DNA of 43,607 nucleotides from Treponema sp. (GTDB taxonomy: Bacteria; Spirochaetota; Spirochaetia; Treponematales; Treponemataceae): contig JAILON010000049.1 in the NCBI GenBank assembly GCA_024690865.1, positions 1 to 43,607 of the forward strand, read 5' to 3'. Each line of letters opens with the position of its first letter. Positions within the stretch are counted from its first letter, which is position 1. The notes under the pieces were generated by a model, which saw only the letters and a program-made list of their open reading frames with translations, searched no databases and was not told where the DNA came from. Both the position numbers and the translations under genes were made by a program. Of the stretch, positions 39,906 to 43,607 are shown one piece after another.

Positions 39906-40650
39906 TGCCGTCGTACACCTTGTCGATGAACTGGCTGGACACGGCCTTGCCCACCGGGTAGAAGGTGACAAGTTCCGCATGGTTGCCGTCCACATATATC
40001 CCGGCGCAGCCCGTGAGCTTTTTTCCCCGTATCGTGTACTCGTACAGAACCTTCGTAATCTTGCCGTCCGTTTCAACCTTGGAAATGGCGGAATCCTTGG
40101 CATGCAGGCTGTTCAGCATGCTGGAGACGTTGTTGGAAAGGAGCCCGTCCCCGTCCACAAACTCGGAACCGAAGTCGTAGACGTAGTAGCAGACGAGCCG
40201 TTTGTAGTTTTCGTTGGAATACACGTCCACCGTCCCGTTGGGGAGCCCCTGCCCCTTCATGTCCTTGGAGATGAACGTGCCGGGATATGAGAACTGGGCA
40301 TCCCCCATGACATGGACCGGCCATTCTTCCTTGACCTTGTGCGCGTCGGAAGCCCAATATTTTCCCGCCCCGTAAAGGATGGCGGCAACGGCGATGCAGA
40401 TGGCGAGGGCCGTTATCCTCGCTTTCTTGCCTTTCTTCATCACGAGTGCCGAAACGACGAAGCCCGCGAGCGCCCCCGCGACAAAGGCCCCCGCCTCGTT
40501 CATCGTCGTGCGGGACGGAAAGAAATTCCGCGATGCAAAAAGGAACGAGAACGCCAGTATCAGCACATACAGGATGTTAAAATGCTTGGACAGCTGCTCC
40601 ATCTGCTCATCTTGCGCAGGCTGCGCCCCCTGCCTGTTGTTCTTTTCCAT
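39874..40650 (-). CDS. Membrane protein with extracytoplasmic domain, unknown function
   Basis: The 258-residue protein has three hydrophobic segments in its first 110 residues (about 24-40, 52-72 and 80-100), then a soluble domain of about 150 residues (starting KYWASDAH) with a beta-rich pattern. ATG 40650 is chosen for MEKNNRQG; the longer frame has no start signal. TATACT (40685-40690, minus strand) is a candidate -10. It overlaps the convergent CNNM gene tail to tail. No family recognised. Confidence 0.7.
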   Translation of the reverse strand: MEKNNRQGAQPAQDEQMEQLSKHFNILYVLILAFSFLFASRNFFPSRTTMNEAGAFVAGALAGFVVSALVMKKGKKARITALAICIAVAAILYGAGKYWASDAHKVKEEWPVHVMGDAQFSYPGTFISKDMKGQGLPNGTVDVYSNENYKRLVCYYVYDFGSEFVDGDGLLSNNVSSMLNSLHAKDSAISKVETDGKITKVLYEYTIRGKKLTGCAGIYVDGNHAELVTFYPVGKAVSSQFIDKVYDGIMPAQSLRER

Positions 40651-40758
40651 AAAAAACGGCCTCCCGACTCTGGTATATGCCCCCAGTATAGCAGAGGCCG
40701 CTTCAAAAGTCCACGGCGGCACGTACCTACGTGCTATGCACCCTGCGTCGCCGCGACA

Positions 40759-42729
40759 TCACGTCAGCTCGAACGCCCCGGTGTAGAGGTCGTAGTAGCG
40801 GCCCTTCTTCGCCATGAGCGTGTCGTGGTTGCCCCGCTCTATGATGCTGCCCTTCTCCAGCACGATTATCTCGTTTGCGTTGCGTACCGTGGAAAGGCGG
40901 TGGGCTATGACAAAGACCGTGCGCCCTTCCATAAGGGAATCCATGCCCTTCTCTATGAGGGCCTCCGTGCGCGTGTCGATGGAGCTGGTCGCCTCGTCCA
41001 GAATGAGGACGGGCGGGTCCGCGACCGCTGCGCGGGCTATGGCGAGGAGCTGCCGCTGCCCTTGACTCAGGTTGCCTCCGTCGCCGGAGATGACCGTATC
41101 GTAGCCTTTCTCCAGGTGGCGGATGAAGTAGTCCGCGTTGGCAAGCTTGGCGGCGGCGATGACCTGGGACTCGCTCGCCTCCAGGTTGCCGTAGCGGATG
41201 TTGTCGCGGATGGTCCCGGTGAACAGGTGGGTGTCCTGCAGGACCATACCCAGCGAACGGCGGAGGTCGTCCTTCTTTATGTCCTTGAGGGGGATGCCGT
41301 CATAGGTGATGGTTCCTTTCCCTTCTTCGATGTCATAGAAGCGGGTCAAAAGGTTTGTTATCGTCGTCTTGCCGGAACCGGTGGAACCGACCAGCGCTAT
41401 CTTCTCGCCGGGCTTGGCGTGGAGGTCTATGTGGTGCAGGACTTCCTTCTCGGGGACGTAGCTGAAGGACACGTCCTTGAAGTCCACGTCGCCGCACAGC
41501 TTGACCAAGGAGAAGCCGTCGTCGTCGGCATACGTGCCGCCCGCCCCCAGTGCGGCGGCCATATCCTTGGTGACGCGCCACGCCCACTCGCCCGTCTGCG
41601 CGTAGGACTGCACCAGGTGGGACTTGCCGTCGCCGGAAGCAGAAGGCAGGGTCTCGCTCGCATTCACCAAGGTCACACAGCCTTCGTCAAGCTCGTTCTC
41701 CTCGTCTATGCAGGCAAAGATACGCTCCGCACCGGCAAGGGCGTTCAGGATTCCGTTGAACTGCTGGCTCATCATGGAGATGGGCCGGGTGAAGCCCCTC
41801 GTATACTGCAGGAAGGCGGCAATGGCCCCCAGGTCCAGCATGCCCTTTATGCTCATGGCGGCTCCCGCTATGGCGACCAGGGCATACTGGATGTGGCCCA
41901 TGTTGCTCGACACGGGGGCCAGGACGTTCGCGTAGGTGTTGGCCCTCGTGCCCGCCTCGCAGAGGGCGTCGTTCCGCTCCGCAAACTCGCGGATGACCTG
42001 CTTCTCATGGTTGAACACCTTGACGACCCGCTGCCCCTCTATGAGCTCCTCGATGTAGCCGTTCACCTTGCCGAGCGCGGCCTGCTGGTCGCGGAACGCC
42101 ATGGCGCTCCGCTTGCCAACAGACGCCACCACAAACAGCAGGAGCGCAATCGTGACGATGACAAGCAGGGTCAGGAGGGGACTTGTGACCAGCATCATCA
42201 CGAACACGCCGGTAATGCTGATAAGGCTGGAAAAAAGCTGGGGCAGGCTCTGGCTCATCATGTCGCGCAGGGTATCCGTGTCGTTGGTAAAAAGCGACAT
42301 CAGCTCGCCGTGGGTATGCGCGTCGTAGTAGCGCATGGGAAGCCGCTCCAGTTCGTCAAACAAATCCTTCCGTATCCGGTACAACGTCCGGGTGGAAACA
42401 TGGACCATCAGGCGGGAATTCACCCACCCTGCCAAGGCCCCGCAGACGAATATCACCGCCATAAGCAGGATAAGGCGGATGAACGGGAAGAAATCCGCAA
42501 GCCCTATGCGCTCGCCCGCGCAGGCCCGCTCGTACAGTGGCACAATGTAGTCGTTTATAGCCGGGCGCAAAAGCGAGTCGCAGGCGACCGTCGCCCCGGA
42601 ACTGATGATGACGGCCAGCAGCACGAAGAACAGCTGCAGCCTGTAGCAGGCCAGATAGCCCAAAATCCTTTTTATGGTCCGTGCGGTATTCTTCGGCTTG
42701 GCCATACCGCGCATGTTCATTCTTGGCAT
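40759..42729 (-). CDS. ABC exporter subunit (TMD-NBD), canonical ATP site
   Basis: The 656-residue protein has an N-terminal six-helix type IV exporter domain (about residues 25-320) and an ATP-binding domain with Walker A GSTGSGKTT, signature LSQGQRQ and Walker B LILDEATS with the catalytic Glu. A charged insert of about 60 residues lies between the domains. ATG 42729 has GGGGGAAAG upstream. It follows the partner subunit gene (17-bp gap), and together they form a heterodimeric multidrug or lipid/peptide exporter of the LmrCD/EfrCD type. There is no C39 peptidase domain, so it is not an obvious exporter for the double-glycine peptides at 1900-2751. Confidence 0.92.
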   Translation of the reverse strand: MPRMNMRGMAKPKNTARTIKRILGYLACYRLQLFFVLLAVIISSGATVACDSLLRPAINDYIVPLYERACAGERIGLADFFPFIRLILLMAVIFVCGALAGWVNSRLMVHVSTRTLYRIRKDLFDELERLPMRYYDAHTHGELMSLFTNDTDTLRDMMSQSLPQLFSSLISITGVFVMMLVTSPLLTLLVIVTIALLLFVVASVGKRSAMAFRDQQAALGKVNGYIEELIEGQRVVKVFNHEKQVIREFAERNDALCEAGTRANTYANVLAPVSSNMGHIQYALVAIAGAAMSIKGMLDLGAIAAFLQYTRGFTRPISMMSQQFNGILNALAGAERIFACIDEENELDEGCVTLVNASETLPSASGDGKSHLVQSYAQTGEWAWRVTKDMAAALGAGGTYADDDGFSLVKLCGDVDFKDVSFSYVPEKEVLHHIDLHAKPGEKIALVGSTGSGKTTITNLLTRFYDIEEGKGTITYDGIPLKDIKKDDLRRSLGMVLQDTHLFTGTIRDNIRYGNLEASESQVIAAAKLANADYFIRHLEKGYDTVISGDGGNLSQGQRQLLAIARAAVADPPVLILDEATSSIDTRTEALIEKGMDSLMEGRTVFVIAHRLSTVRNANEIIVLEKGSIIERGNHDTLMAKKGRYYDLYTGAFELT

Positions 42730-42745
42730 TCTTTCCCCCGGATCC

Positions 42746-43607
42746 TTAGTTCTGCGACTGCTGGGAATCATAGACTTCCCGGTAAATTGAACTGCTTTGG
42801 AGAAGCTCCTCGTGGGTCCCCGACCCGACTATCCTGCCGCCGTCCATCACGTAAATCACGTCGGCGTCCTGCACAGACGTGATGCGCTGTGCGATGATTA
42901 TCTTGGTCGTCTGCGGCAGGGAACTTCGCAGGGCCCTGCGGATCCTCGCGTCCGTGGCGGTGTCCACCGCGCTGGTGCTGTCGTCCAGAATCAGGACCTT
43001 GGGCTTCTTGAGCAGGGCGCGGGCAATGCACAGGCGCTGCTTCTGGCCGCCGGACAGGTTCACGCCCCCCTGCCCCAGGTCGCTGTCGTAGCCGCCCGGC
43101 AGGGCCGACACGAACTCGTCCGCGTCGGCGGCGACGCAGGCCGCCTTCATCTCCTCGTCGCTGGCAGACGCGTTGCCCCACTTCAGGTTATCGCGGATCG
43201 TGCCGGAAAAGAGGACGTTCTTCTGCAGGACCATGGAAACGCCGTCGCGCAGGGCCGTAAGGTCGTACTCGCGGACGTCCACCCCGCCGACGGACACGCT
43301 CCCCGACAGGACGTCATACAGGCGGGGAATCATGGAAACCAACGTCGTCTTGGACGAGCCCGTCCCCCCGATGATGCCGACGACCGCGCCGGAATCTATG
43401 TGCAGGCTTATGCCGTTCAGCACGGCTTTGTCCGCGTCATGCGAATAGGAAAAAACCACGTCCTTGAAATCTATGGAGCCGTCGGGAACGCAGCCCACCC
43501 CGTTCTCCCGAACAGCACCGCTCTCCCGAACGCTGCCACCTTTCCGCCCGGCTCCGCTCCCAGGCACGGCAGGGGACTGGATCTCCGGCACTTCGTCCAG
43601 CACCTCC
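42746..43607 (-). CDS. ABC exporter subunit, partial (NBD only in window), degenerate site
   Basis: Only the C-terminal 287 or so residues lie in the window; the membrane part is beyond its right edge. The frame is open to the last base, and the apparent start near 43603 is inside the gene (E-V-L-D-E-V-P-E-I is the usual link from TMD to NBD). The ATP-binding domain has a Walker A variant (GGTGSSKTT), signature LSGGQKQ and Walker B LILDDSTS, where Asp replaces the catalytic Glu. That is the degenerate subunit of heterodimeric exporters. It pairs with the canonical subunit downstream. Confidence 0.9.
   Translation of the reverse strand, partial: EVLDEVPEIQSPAVPGSGAGRKGGSVRESGAVRENGVGCVPDGSIDFKDVVFSYSHDADKAVLNGISLHIDSGAVVGIIGGTGSSKTTLVSMIPRLYDVLSGSVSVGGVDVREYDLTALRDGVSMVLQKNVLFSGTIRDNLKWGNASASDEEMKAACVAADADEFVSALPGGYDSDLGQGGVNLSGGQKQRLCIARALLKKPKVLILDDSTSAVDTATDARIRRALRSSLPQTTKIIIAQRITSVQDADVIYVMDGGRIVGSGTHEELLQSSSIYREVYDSQQSQN

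Noticed and set aside
40312..42882. 856-codon open frame on the plus strand
   Set aside because: It lies opposite the ABC exporter genes, lacks a ribosome-binding site, and its translation has no domain pattern. It is a shadow of GC-rich coding DNA. The same applies to long antisense frames at 31078-32190, 33318-34460, 36937-38652 and 11238-12617.
40759..43607. Dedicated exporter of the double-glycine peptides
   Set aside because: Neither visible subunit part carries a C39 peptidase domain, and the genes are about 38 kb away. The unseen N-terminus of the partial subunit remains unchecked.

Overview
The window looks like chromosomal DNA of a host-associated spirochaete, most likely a Treponema. 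That placement is inferred from gene content: a long single-chain PurL, an NfnAB pair, paired CNNM/CorC proteins, a cytoplasm-to-envelope LysM protein next to a lipoprotein transglycosylase, and DUF4143 ATPases with tandem-repeat promoters. No rRNA or tRNA gene was seen. Most of the window is GC-rich. The first 1.8 kb is visibly AT-rich and looks acquired.

Positions 1-8817 hold the most unusual locus. Two Rgg-like HTH regulators face left. Running right are four short genes with double-glycine leaders (1900-2751), a small membrane protein (immunity candidate), a bilobal aspartyl protease broken by a frameshift, a membrane-anchored HExxH protease, another small membrane protein, a hybrid histidine kinase and a tandem-receiver response regulator. 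The first peptide gene (1900-2052) has a 26-residue core with 11 prolines, 3 arginines and no acidic residue. It ends in PRPLPTPRV and closely resembles insect and mammalian proline-rich antimicrobial peptides (apidaecin, drosocin, Bac7). A genome-encoded bacterial peptide of this class behind a double-glycine leader would be new to my knowledge. No C39-peptidase transporter lies in the locus, so export must use a system elsewhere or an unrecognised route.

Positions 8875-14692 hold a short-chain dehydrogenase (minus strand) and then a tightly coupled operon: two small membrane proteins, larE, larB, larC (nickel-pincer cofactor synthesis) and a PlsC acyltransferase with a zinc ribbon. LarA, the usual client enzyme, is absent. 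Positions 14730-16900 are a scar region. A D-2-hydroxyacid dehydrogenase is cut at about 15300 and joined to the 3' part of an AlbA/HATPase gene. A vapBC toxin-antitoxin pair follows, flanked by a 48-bp direct repeat.

Positions 16913-24830 carry an acyltransferase-3 protein, an XRE regulator, a 23-bp tandem repeat array, a YcxB-like membrane protein, the nfnAB electron-bifurcating transhydrogenase genes, a DUF4143 ATPase read from a promoter that predicts a leaderless mRNA, a frameshifted lipoprotein and an XRE regulator with paired operator palindromes. Positions 24886-27305 encode araD and an FGGY kinase (pentose use).

Positions 27785-39905 are a rightward housekeeping run: LysM protein, transglycosylase lipoprotein, purL (also predicted leaderless), a thioredoxin-fold lipoprotein without its cysteines, and two CNNM/CorC transporters. 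On the minus strand, 39874-43607 holds a membrane protein and a heterodimeric ABC exporter whose second subunit runs off the window.
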